The translations under genes were made by a program, and so were the position numbers. The notes below the pieces were generated by a model, which saw only the letters and a list, made by a program, of their open reading frames with translations, was not told the origin of the DNA and searched no databases. DNA of 64,000 nt from positions 1 to 64,000 of the forward strand of contig NZ_QWFZ01000020.1 in NCBI RefSeq assembly GCF_003576315.1. The letters run 5' to 3'. This document shows positions 54,656-63,236 of this stretch, piece after piece. The stretch is from Henriciella mobilis. GTDB taxonomy: Bacteria > Pseudomonadota > Alphaproteobacteria > Caulobacterales > Hyphomonadaceae. The first letter of the stretch is position 1; every line of letters starts with the position of its first letter.

Positions 54656-55339
54656 ATGCCCGCACCGATCTCGATCATCATTCCGACCCTGAATGCCGGC
54701 GGCGACCTGCCGGCCTGTATCGACAGCCTGATACCCGGCATCGAGGCGGGCCTGATCCGCGAACTGGTGATCAGCGATGGCGGGTCGAACGATGCGACGC
54801 GCCTGATCGCCGAAGGCGCGGGCGCAGACTTGGTCACGGGCGAACCTGGGCGGGCGGCGCAGCTGATCCGCGGGGCGGAGGCGGCACGCGGCGACTGGCT
54901 GCTTTTCCTGCATGCCGACACGGCCCTGTCGCGCGACTGGACCGAGCGGGTGGCCGATCACCTCGAAAGCCGCCCGGACAAGGCCGCCGTCTTTTCGCTC
55001 GTCTACCGCTCCGACGCGCGCATGGCGAAACGCATCGCCTCACGCGCCAATCGCCGGACGCGCTGGCTCGGCCTGCCTTATGGCGACCAGGGCCTGCTCA
55101 TCCCTCGAAAGCTCTATGACGAGATTGGCGGCTATGACGACATTCCGCTGATGGAAGATGTCCGTATCGTACAGGCCATCGGCCGCAAACGGCTCGCCAT
55201 CCTTTCGGCAGAAGCGCGCACGTCCGCCGCCAAGTATGAGCGCGACGGCTGGCGCAGGCGCAGCTGGAAGAATGCCTGGCTGATCACCCGCTATCTGATG
55301 GGCGCTTCGCCGGAGAAGCTTGCCCGCGAATACCGCTAG
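54656..55339 (+). CDS. Family 2 glycosyltransferase (TIGR04283 type)
   Basis: A 227-residue GT2 protein with ISIIIPTLNAGGDLPACIDSL at the start, VISDGGSNDATR near 38-49, a FLHADTAL acceptor-metal loop near 84-91 and GYDDIPLMEDV near 158. It resembles the TIGR04283 group, which has been linked to arsenosugar synthesis. The gene of the paired TIGR04282 type lies about 600 bp downstream but a minus-strand lipoprotein gene intervenes. No arsM or arsenic resistance gene is in the window, so the arsenic link is unproven. Its stop shares CTAG with the convergent gene. Confidence 0.85.
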   Translation: MPAPISIIIPTLNAGGDLPACIDSLIPGIEAGLIRELVISDGGSNDATRLIAEGAGADLVTGEPGRAAQLIRGAEAARGDWLLFLHADTALSRDWTERVADHLESRPDKAAVFSLVYRSDARMAKRIASRANRRTRWLGLPYGDQGLLIPRKLYDEIGGYDDIPLMEDVRIVQAIGRKRLAILSAEARTSAAKYERDGWRRRSWKNAWLITRYLMGASPEKLAREYR

Positions 55340-55896
55340 AAATCCTCGGAGTGAAGTTGCCACCACTCGTCGCTGGCAAGCCCGGCCTCATGCGCGGCGA
55401 GCAGCGTCTGCTTCAGCTGGTCCAGCGAGGCCGGCTGGCATTCGCGGATCTTGCCATCGTCGATCATCCCGCCGCTGGCCTCAAAAGCCTCCAGCGCTGC
55501 TTCGTCCAGTTCCTCGCAGTCCAGCGCGGCAATCTGCATGGTTGCGCCGCGCGCATCCGGTTCGGCCAGCCGGCGGGCGAGGCCGTACATGTAGGCAATA
55601 CCATCCTCTTCCCTGATGCCTGCTTCGGCGATGAAAACCTGCCGGTCAGCGGCCTGGACAAACGGCGCAAAGCGGATCGCGACCTCGTCTTCCGCTTCGT
55701 CCGGCGACTCTGCGAAATAGCCATAGCCGCGCCGCTCAAGCGTGAGGCATGGATCGTCATCATCGAGGCAGACGGTAATCGGGCCGTCGACAGGCAGAAC
55801 TGCCGCCTTGTCATCAATCAGCGGCTCAAGCGAAATATAGCAACCTGCCAGGGCCATCATGATGGCCAGGGCGCCCAGCTTTTTAAGACCTTTCAT
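55336..55896 (-). CDS. Lipoprotein, unknown function
   Basis: A 186-residue lipoprotein from ATG 55896 with lipobox LAGC (Cys19). The mature part is acidic with paired cysteines (TVCLDDDDPCLTLERRGYGYF) about eight residues apart and a further C-x-C-type pattern near the end (LDCEELDE, RECQPAS). An earlier ATG at 55905 or 55917 is possible. It lies antisense between the two glycosyltransferase genes and ends in a CTAG shared with the first of them. No family is recognised. Confidence 0.78.
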   Translation of the reverse strand: MKGLKKLGALAIMMALAGCYISLEPLIDDKAAVLPVDGPITVCLDDDDPCLTLERRGYGYFAESPDEAEDEVAIRFAPFVQAADRQVFIAEAGIREEDGIAYMYGLARRLAEPDARGATMQIAALDCEELDEAALEAFEASGGMIDDGKIRECQPASLDQLKQTLLAAHEAGLASDEWWQLHSEDF

Positions 55897-55960
55897 ATGA
55901 TCCATTCCCCTCGTCATACGTTCGGTTGTTCTGGAGCTTAGCAGACTTGATGGCATTTGC

Positions 55961-56560
55961 ATGACCAAACCGACCCTGATGATCTTTACCAAGCCTCCGC
56001 GCGCGGGCGTCTCGAAGACCCGCCTTGCAGACGATCTGGGCCGAGCCGAGGCGCGTCGTATCGCACATTTTACAACCGCCCGGACCGTCCGCGCGGCGAG
56101 CGGCCTTGGCTGGCAGGTGCAGCTGCACATAGAGCCGCCGTCAGCCGTCGGCGATACGCTGGGCGGATTGTGGCCGCTGGCGTTCGAACACGTTCCGCAG
56201 GTGCGCGGCGATCTGGGCGACCGGCTTGCGGCGGCCATGACGCGCGCACCGTATGGACCGGTCATCTTCGTTGGCACGGACACGCCGGGCCTTTCGCGCC
56301 GGCATCTGAGGCAGGCCGAACGCCACCTTCGCCGCAAGGGCGCCGTGTTCGGTCCCGCCGCCGATGGTGGCTTCTGGCTGTTCGGCCTCAGCCAAAGCCT
56401 GCGCTACCCGGACGTCTTTGCAGATGTTCGCTGGTCCGGCCCGCACGCCATGGAGGATGTCTGGTCGAACCTGCCGGATCACGCGCATGTCTCGCTCTTG
56501 CCGCAGCTGATCGATATCGACACCGGCAAGGACTGGAAAATGTTTAACGATCAGTCATGA
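55961..56560 (+). CDS. DUF2064/TIGR04282-type glycosyltransferase
   Basis: A 199-residue nucleotide-diphospho-sugar-transferase-fold protein. Signatures are MIFTKPPRAGVSKTRLADDLG at the start, GDLGDRLAAAM near 86, FVGTDTPGLSRRHL near 105 and GPAADGGFWLFGL near 130-142. It is the usual companion of TIGR04283 proteins. Together the pair suggests transfer of a sugar in a small-molecule or arsenosugar pathway, not proven here. ATG 55961 has no strong ribosome-binding site. Confidence 0.84.
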   Translation: MTKPTLMIFTKPPRAGVSKTRLADDLGRAEARRIAHFTTARTVRAASGLGWQVQLHIEPPSAVGDTLGGLWPLAFEHVPQVRGDLGDRLAAAMTRAPYGPVIFVGTDTPGLSRRHLRQAERHLRRKGAVFGPAADGGFWLFGLSQSLRYPDVFADVRWSGPHAMEDVWSNLPDHAHVSLLPQLIDIDTGKDWKMFNDQS

Positions 56561-56650
56561 AGGTGGCAGAGTGCAGTCATCTTGATTGAGGTTATAGACG
56601 CTGGGCGCTGCATTGAACCAAGTCAGCAAACGTAACAACAAGGGCCTTTA

Positions 56651-57064
56651 ATGTACCGCCTTGCCTATGTGAGCACCTCTCACACCCACTTGTCCGCCGA
56701 AGACATGCAGGACGTGCTCGAATCCGCCATCCGAAACAACAAGAAAGCCGGCGTGTCAGGCACGCTGCTGTTCAATGGCATGAATTTCCTGCAGATTCTC
56801 GAAGGCCCGGAAGAAGAGGTCGAGCGGATCTACACCCGCATCTGCGAGGACAGTCGCCACAATCATGTCGTGACGATTTTCCGCGAGTCTGGCGCCCGCC
56901 GCTGCTTTGAAAAATCGCCGATGACGCTGAACACGGTATCCAGCAAGGTGGGCGCGTTGCCGGACGGCCTGACCCTGTCTTCCGACATCGACCTGTTCAT
57001 CCCGGCCTCCCTGCCCTCCCACCTGCGCGGGATGATCTACAGCTTCAGCACAATGCGCGGCTGA
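56651..57064 (+). CDS. Short BLUF-domain blue-light photoreceptor
   Basis: A 137-residue stand-alone BLUF protein that binds FAD and senses blue light. Conserved Tyr6 (AYVS), Asn29/30 (RNNKKAGVSG) and Gln48 (FLQILEG) are present; the semi-conserved Trp is replaced (CFEKSPM has Ser89) while Met91 remains. About 45 residues follow the core and could form capping helices. No output domain (EAL, GGDEF) is attached and no PAC/partner gene is adjacent, so it would act by contact with an unknown partner. Standalone gene. Confidence 0.9.
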   Translation: MYRLAYVSTSHTHLSAEDMQDVLESAIRNNKKAGVSGTLLFNGMNFLQILEGPEEEVERIYTRICEDSRHNHVVTIFRESGARRCFEKSPMTLNTVSSKVGALPDGLTLSSDIDLFIPASLPSHLRGMIYSFSTMRG

Positions 57065-57118
57065 TACGCCGGAAGAGCGCCTGCCGGCCTGTTTCCATCC
57101 ACAGGCTTTGCGCCAATT

Positions 57119-57133
57119 GTTCTTGTTTTGTTC
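57119..57133 (+). promoter_or_regulatory. LexA (SOS) box candidate
   Basis: GTTC-TTGTTTT-GTTC, an exact match to the alphaproteobacterial LexA site GTTC-N7-GTTC, 26 bases before the radical SAM gene start. The flanking T-rich bases also fit known sites. One more GTTC follows at 57135-57138. Confidence 0.6.
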
Positions 57134-57159
57134 TGTTCCTTGTGCTGAATTTGCCAGGC

Positions 57160-58293
57160 ATGAGACAGACTCAGAAACTCAAACCGACAGGACGTGTATC
57201 GCGCGACGATTGTGCCGGCGTTGCCGAGCGTTTCGAGCATCGCGGGCGCGGCGCGATCTCGAACCAGACCGGCCGCTTCGAACGCGAGACGCGCGAAGCC
57301 TTCGATGATGGCTGGGGCACGGTGGAAGAAGCCGCCGGGCGCCTCGAGACGACGCTGACACCGGAAGCGGCGAAGACGATCATCACCTTCAACCGCTCGC
57401 CGGACATTTCCTTCGATCGGACGATCAACCCCTATCGCGGCTGCGAGCATGGCTGCGTCTACTGTTTCGCGCGCCCGACACACGCCTTTCACGGCCTGTC
57501 TGCAGGACTCGATTTCGAGAGCAAGCTGTTCTTCAAGCCGGACGGGCCAGATCTTCTGAAGCGCGAGCTGTCGCGCCCGTCCTATGTCGTAAAGCCGATC
57601 GCGCTTGGCATGAACACCGATGCGTATCAGCCCGTCGAGCGCCGTCTTCGGCTTACGCGGACCTTCCTGGAGATCCTGTCGGCGCATAATCACCCGGTCA
57701 CGCTGCTGACCAAGTCGGCGCTCATCCAGCGGGATATCGATATCCTCGCCCCGATGGCTGCCAGGGGCCTCGCCCGGGTCGGGGTGTCGATCACGACGCT
57801 CGACCCGCGCCTTTCACGCTTGATGGAACCGCGGGCTGCCGCCCCCTACCGGCGGCTGGAAACGATCCGGGCGCTTGCCGATGCCGGTATCCCTGTCATC
57901 GCCATGACGGCGCCGATCATCCCGGCGCTGAACGAGCCGGAGCTGGAAGCCCTGCTGGAAGCGGCCGCCGACAATGGTGCCTCAAGCGCGGGCTATGTCA
58001 TGCTACGCCTGCCCTATGAGCTGAAGGATATCGTACATGAGTGGCTGGCCGAGCATTATCCCGGACGCGCGGCCCGCATCATCAACCTGCTGCGCGAGAT
58101 GCGCGGCGGACAGGATTATGATTCCAACTGGTTCGAGCGCGGACGCGGCCGGGGCCCGCATGCCCGACTGATCGCCCAGCGCTTCCAGAAAGCCGCCCGG
58201 CGCCTTCGCCTCGATGCCCCTCGCCCGCGCCTGCGTACAGACCTCTTCCGCCCGCCCGAAACCCCGGATGGCCAGATGCGGCTGGATATCTGA
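57160..58293 (+). CDS. PA0069-family radical SAM protein (spore-photoproduct-lyase-like)
   Basis: A 377-residue radical SAM enzyme. The cluster-binding CEHGCVYC has cysteines at 95, 99 and 102 (C-x3-C-x2-C). The preceding block TFNRSPDISFDRTINPYRG is typical of the PA0069 family, which is related to SplB spore photoproduct lyase in overall organisation. A LexA-like box 26 bases upstream suggests SOS control, so a DNA-repair role is possible but not shown. Start ATG 57160; a GTG at 57142 is also open. Confidence 0.87.
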   Translation: MRQTQKLKPTGRVSRDDCAGVAERFEHRGRGAISNQTGRFERETREAFDDGWGTVEEAAGRLETTLTPEAAKTIITFNRSPDISFDRTINPYRGCEHGCVYCFARPTHAFHGLSAGLDFESKLFFKPDGPDLLKRELSRPSYVVKPIALGMNTDAYQPVERRLRLTRTFLEILSAHNHPVTLLTKSALIQRDIDILAPMAARGLARVGVSITTLDPRLSRLMEPRAAAPYRRLETIRALADAGIPVIAMTAPIIPALNEPELEALLEAAADNGASSAGYVMLRLPYELKDIVHEWLAEHYPGRAARIINLLREMRGGQDYDSNWFERGRGRGPHARLIAQRFQKAARRLRLDAPRPRLRTDLFRPPETPDGQMRLDI

Positions 58294-58299
58294 GTGACG

Positions 58300-58353
58300 G
58301 TGTCCACAGCCAGTCCAGGTCTTTCACAGAATGCATCCACAGACTTGTCCACA
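58300..58353. promoter_or_regulatory. Three DnaA-box-like nonamers upstream of ccrM
   Basis: GTGTCCACA (58300-58308), GCATCCACA (58333-58341) and TTGTCCACA (58345-58353) lie within 54 bp. The last differs from TTATCCACA at one base. TCCACA also occurs elsewhere in the window (for example near 53924 and 57099), so chance is possible. Confidence 0.35.
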
Positions 58354-58414
58354 GGTCCCGAATGTCGTTACGATTGCGAAATAATACGCCCGGAGCGTCC
58401 GTCTGCAGCTGAAG

Positions 58415-58475
58415 GATTCACTGCGTAACGAAGCGGAAACCAAATCAGGGCGGGAATGGCGATTCTTGTTGATTC
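58415..58475. promoter_or_regulatory. Three GANTC sites in the ccrM leader
   Basis: GATTC at 58415-58419, 58461-58465 and 58471-58475. The last two form a direct repeat GATTC-T-TGT / GATTC-G-TGT with a 10-base period, 22-36 bases before the ccrM start codon. GANTC is the CcrM target, so ccrM may be subject to methylation feedback, as is known for Caulobacter ccrM. Confidence 0.65.
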
Positions 58476-58490
58476 GTGTAGAGGGGCTGA

Positions 58491-59579
<1,089 letters not shown>

Positions 59580-59705
59580 CCGCCTTTGAGGCACGCAGGC
59601 ACAAAGGCAGGTTCCCGCTGACGACGGGCTGACGCTCGCGGCCGAACCGCCTATGGTGACCGGGGACAAATCCCGGGTTGCCGGGTATTCGCGCGTGGAG
59701 CTGTC

Positions 59706-61439
59706 ATGGGGCATGAAGGCCAGGAAATCTTTCTGAAGGACATGCTCGTCTTCCTGTTTGCGGCGGGCGTCATCGTCCCGGCATTCCGGATCCTCAAGCT
59801 GCCCGCCGTTGCCGGCTTTCTCATCGCGGGCGTGGCACTTGGCCCGCATGGTCTTGGCGCCTTCGAACATCTCTGGGAGCCACTTCAGTTCCTGACCGTC
59901 TCCGAGCCTGAAGCCGCTGCGCCCTTCGCCGAACTCGGCGTCCTGTTCCTGCTCTTCCTGCTGGGTCTTGAGCTTTCATTTGAAAAGCTCTGGGACATGA
60001 AGAGGATCGTGTTCGGCGCGGGCGGACTGCAGGCGATCCTCAGCGCCACGCTGATCGGCACCACCCTCTGGCTGTTCGGCGTCAACGGGCAGGCCGCGGC
60101 CGTGATCGGCCTTGCGCTTGCTCTGTCATCGACCGCCATCGTCATGCAGGTGCTGACCAGCGAACACCGCGCCGCAACCCCCGCCGGACGAACGGCGCTT
60201 GGCGTACTGCTTTTCCAGGACATTCTCGTCGCGCCGATCCTGATCTTTGTGAGCTTCCTGTCGCCCGAAACCGGCGTGAACATTGTGCAGACCGTGCTGC
60301 GCGCCCTGTTTGAGGGGCTGATCGCCATCGTGATCATCGTGATTACCGGCCGCTTCGTCCTGCAGCACGTGTTCCGGCTGGCAGCCCGTACGGGCGGGCG
60401 CGATTTCCTGATGGCGCTGACCCTGTTCGTCGTGATCGGCGCTGCTGTCATGACGGGTATGGCAGGCCTGTCGGTTGCCCTCGGCGCCTTCCTTGCCGGC
60501 CTGTTGCTTGGCGAGACCGAATTCCGTCATCAGACCGAGGTCGATCTCGACCCGTTCAAGGGCCTGCTGCTCGGCATCTTCTTCATGACGGTCGGCATGA
60601 GCATCGACCTGGCGGTGATCGCCGAGATTGCGCCCATCGTGCTTGGCGGCCTTGCCGGTCTGATCATCCTCAAGGCCGTCGTCGCCTGGGGGGCTGCGCG
60701 CCTCTTCGCCGGACCGGCCAATGTCGCGACCGAAAGTGCCTTCCTTCTGGCGCCGGCCGGCGAGTTTGCCTTTGTGGTCATGGCTGCCGCTGCGGGGGCC
60801 GGCATTCTCGGACCGGAACTGACCACACCCGTCACAGCCGTTGCGGGCCTCTCCATGCTGCTCATCCCGCTTGGTTCCCGGCTCGGCCAGTCGCTCGCCA
60901 AACGGATAAAGGTGCCGGACGCGCCGCAGATGCCGAATGACGACTTTTCCGAACGCGAAGGCCATGTGATCATCGCAGGGTTCGGCCGGGTCGGACGCAC
61001 GATTGCCCGTATCCTCGATGAAGAGCAGGCCGACATCGTGATCATGGAGCGCAGCTTCCACTCGGTCCAGATGGGCCGGAATGAAGGCTGGCAGGTTCAA
61101 CTCGGTGATGCGGCGCGCAAGGAAATGCTGGAAGTGGCCGGCGCACAGGGCGCGTCGCTCTTCGTCGTGACGGTAGATGACCCCGTAAGCGCGGAGAACA
61201 TGGTCCGCGCGATCCGGACCTTGCGGCCGACCGTACCGGTCTTTGCCCGTGCCCGCGACGCCGAGCATGGCAAGACCCTGCGCAAGGCCGGGGCGACCTT
61301 TGTCATCCCGGATGCTATCGAGGCCGGCCTGCAGCTTGCCGGCCGCGTCTTGCAGGAATTTGGCTATGCCAAAGAGACCGTGCGCGACCTGATCGGATCC
61401 GAACGCGATGAGGAGTACCGCAAGGCCGATCAGGCCTGA
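59706..61439 (+). CDS. CPA2-family cation/proton antiporter (Kef-type)
   Basis: A 577-residue inner-membrane monovalent cation:proton antiporter with an RCK/TrkA-N domain. About 12 helices in the first 400 residues include LLGLELSFEKLWDMKR and LSSTAIVMQVLTSE, the ion-path region GVLLFQDILVAP (Asp near 177) and FFMTVGMSIDL; the C-terminal NAD-binding domain starts HVIIAGFGRVGRTIARIL near 420. This layout fits KefB/KefC-like potassium efflux or a Na+/H+ exchanger; ion specificity unknown. No glutathione-binding KefF/G partner is adjacent. It is convergent with mutY. Confidence 0.92.
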   Translation: MGHEGQEIFLKDMLVFLFAAGVIVPAFRILKLPAVAGFLIAGVALGPHGLGAFEHLWEPLQFLTVSEPEAAAPFAELGVLFLLFLLGLELSFEKLWDMKRIVFGAGGLQAILSATLIGTTLWLFGVNGQAAAVIGLALALSSTAIVMQVLTSEHRAATPAGRTALGVLLFQDILVAPILIFVSFLSPETGVNIVQTVLRALFEGLIAIVIIVITGRFVLQHVFRLAARTGGRDFLMALTLFVVIGAAVMTGMAGLSVALGAFLAGLLLGETEFRHQTEVDLDPFKGLLLGIFFMTVGMSIDLAVIAEIAPIVLGGLAGLIILKAVVAWGAARLFAGPANVATESAFLLAPAGEFAFVVMAAAAGAGILGPELTTPVTAVAGLSMLLIPLGSRLGQSLAKRIKVPDAPQMPNDDFSEREGHVIIAGFGRVGRTIARILDEEQADIVIMERSFHSVQMGRNEGWQVQLGDAARKEMLEVAGAQGASLFVVTVDDPVSAENMVRAIRTLRPTVPVFARARDAEHGKTLRKAGATFVIPDAIEAGLQLAGRVLQEFGYAKETVRDLIGSERDEEYRKADQA

Positions 61440-61536
61440 AGCCAGTTCGGAGGAAACAGAGTCGTTTGCGAACGGATACTTGCGCAAACACAATGGCATG
61501 AAGCAGCGGTCTGGCGCGCAACGGAAGACCGATGCT

Positions 61537-62595
61537 TTACCGCGCGAGCTTCAGCGCTTTCCTGAAGACGCTGGGAAAGGCTTCGCCCGCCTCATCCGCC
61601 GGCATCCAGTCAAAACCGGACGGGGCATCTGCCAGCGTCAGCCGCTTCACGGTCAGGCGCAGTTCGAAATGCGTGAAGACATGACGAACCTCCCCGATCG
61701 CGTCGCCACCACCGGCCCAGCCCGGCCGCTCTGCCATACCGCTTTCCAGCCATTCCGTTGTCGGCAGCGCCAGCATCCCGCCAAGCAGGCCGCGATCGGG
61801 CCGGCGCTCGACCAGGACGTCGCCACCCCGGAACACGGCATAAACCTCGCCGCGGCGCTGCGGCCGGGCCTTTTTCTCAGGCTTGACCGGATAGCGTTCG
61901 ACCTCGCCTTCGCCGTGGGCGGCGCACCAGTCCCGGACAGGGCAAAGCAGGCAGTTTGGGCGCTTCGGCGTGCAGATGGTCGCGCCAAGGTCCATCAGCG
62001 CTTCGGCAAATTCGCCCGGCCTGTCAGCCGGAACAAGCGCCCGGACGAGCGCGGCGATACGCGCCTTTTCCTCTTTCCAGGGTCCCTTCGCGGCCAGCAG
62101 GCGCGCAAACACACGGTCGACATTGCCATCGACCGCCGGCGCCCGTTCGCCAAAAGCCAGCGCTGCAACGGCCCCGGCCGTATAGGCGCCGATGCCGGGA
62201 AGGCTGCGCAGCGCGTCCTCAGTCTTCGGCCAGGCGCCTGCCTCGGCAACCGCGCGAGCACATTTCAGCAGATTGCGGGCGCGCGCGTAATATCCAAGCC
62301 CTGCCCAGGCGGCCATGACGTCGCCATCGTCGGCGCCGGCAAGATCCTCCACGGTTGGCCAGGTTTCGGTGAAGGCGTGAAAGTAGCGCGCGGCATGCGG
62401 AACGGTCGTCTGCTGCAGCATGATCTCGGCCAGCCACACCCGATAGGGATCCGGGGTGACGCCTCGCGCACGCTCACCCGGCCCGATCCGCCATGGCAGA
62501 TCGCGGGCATGGCGGGCATACCAGTCGAGCAGCGCCGCCGGCAGACCGTCAAATCTTGTTGAAACCGCATGCGCGGTCTTTTCACCTGATCGCAT
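61537..62595 (-). CDS. mutY: A/G-specific adenine glycosylase
   Basis: A 352-residue DNA repair glycosylase that removes adenine mispaired with 8-oxoguanine. Signatures are LPWR near 31, LAEIMLQQTTV with the catalytic Glu near 51-61, helix-hairpin-helix LPGIGAYTAGAVAALAFG, the VDGNVDRV catalytic Asp near 151 and the 4Fe-4S motif C-x6-C-x2-C-x5-C (CTPKRPNCLLCPVRDWC). The C-terminal MutT-like 8-oxoG-recognition domain follows. Start ATG 62595, or 62616 seven codons upstream. Head-to-head with DUF721. Confidence 0.94.
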   Translation of the reverse strand: MRSGEKTAHAVSTRFDGLPAALLDWYARHARDLPWRIGPGERARGVTPDPYRVWLAEIMLQQTTVPHAARYFHAFTETWPTVEDLAGADDGDVMAAWAGLGYYARARNLLKCARAVAEAGAWPKTEDALRSLPGIGAYTAGAVAALAFGERAPAVDGNVDRVFARLLAAKGPWKEEKARIAALVRALVPADRPGEFAEALMDLGATICTPKRPNCLLCPVRDWCAAHGEGEVERYPVKPEKKARPQRRGEVYAVFRGGDVLVERRPDRGLLGGMLALPTTEWLESGMAERPGWAGGGDAIGEVRHVFTHFELRLTVKRLTLADAPSGFDWMPADEAGEAFPSVFRKALKLAR

Positions 62596-62614
62596 GCGCG
62601 GCACAATCGCCCTC

Positions 62615-63160
62615 ATGGTTGCAAGGTCAAGCCTCGATCCGCTGGAAGAAGCGCGCGCGCGTATCGCCTTGCGATACCAGCGGGGCAAGCGCGCCGATGC
62701 CCTGCCGGACTCCTTCGGCAAGCTCGCCTTGCAGATTGCGCGCAAGAAAGTGCCGGACAAGGGCCCGGCCATTGGCCGCCTGAAACTGCTCTGGCCGGAG
62801 ATTGTGGGCGAACAGCTCGCCAAGGTATGCGAGCCCGAAAAGATCGGCGCGAGCGGCAAGGGCAAGGGCCGCGTCCTCAGTGTGAAATGCATCCCGGCCG
62901 CCTCGACCATGGTACAGCACCAGAGCGAAACGATCCGCCAGCGCGTTGCCGCCTCGCTGGGCGGCGATATCCGGGAGGTCCGGATCACGCAGGGGCCGCT
63001 AACGCGCGGCGGAATGCCGGCTGCCCGCAAACGCAAGCGCCCGCTCAGCGCAGCCGAGCGAAAATTTCTCGACGAATCCGTCGCCTCGATCGAAGACCCG
63101 GCACTGCGCAAGGCCATTTTGGCGCTGGGAGAGGCTGTGCTAACGACCGATGAGTCCTGA
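62615..63160 (+). CDS. DUF721/DciA family protein
   Basis: A 181-residue DUF721 protein, the family that includes the DciA replicative-helicase loader in many bacteria. The core block ADALPDSFGKLALQIARKKVPDKGPAIGRLKLLWPEIVGEQLAK lies at about residues 26-68. The C-terminus is basic (PAARKRKRPL) and could bind DNA. Starts at ATG 62615 or 62594. The order mutY-DUF721-dsbA-like, often followed by smc, is a known alphaproteobacterial arrangement; smc, if present, would be beyond the window. Confidence 0.87.
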   Translation: MVARSSLDPLEEARARIALRYQRGKRADALPDSFGKLALQIARKKVPDKGPAIGRLKLLWPEIVGEQLAKVCEPEKIGASGKGKGRVLSVKCIPAASTMVQHQSETIRQRVAASLGGDIREVRITQGPLTRGGMPAARKRKRPLSAAERKFLDESVASIEDPALRKAILALGEAVLTTDES

Positions 63161-63236
63161 TGCTACAGGCGTGCCGGGCGCGCCGTTAACCTATTGGAAA
63201 CCACTCCAACCCAATTCTTAAGCAAAGGTTATGATC

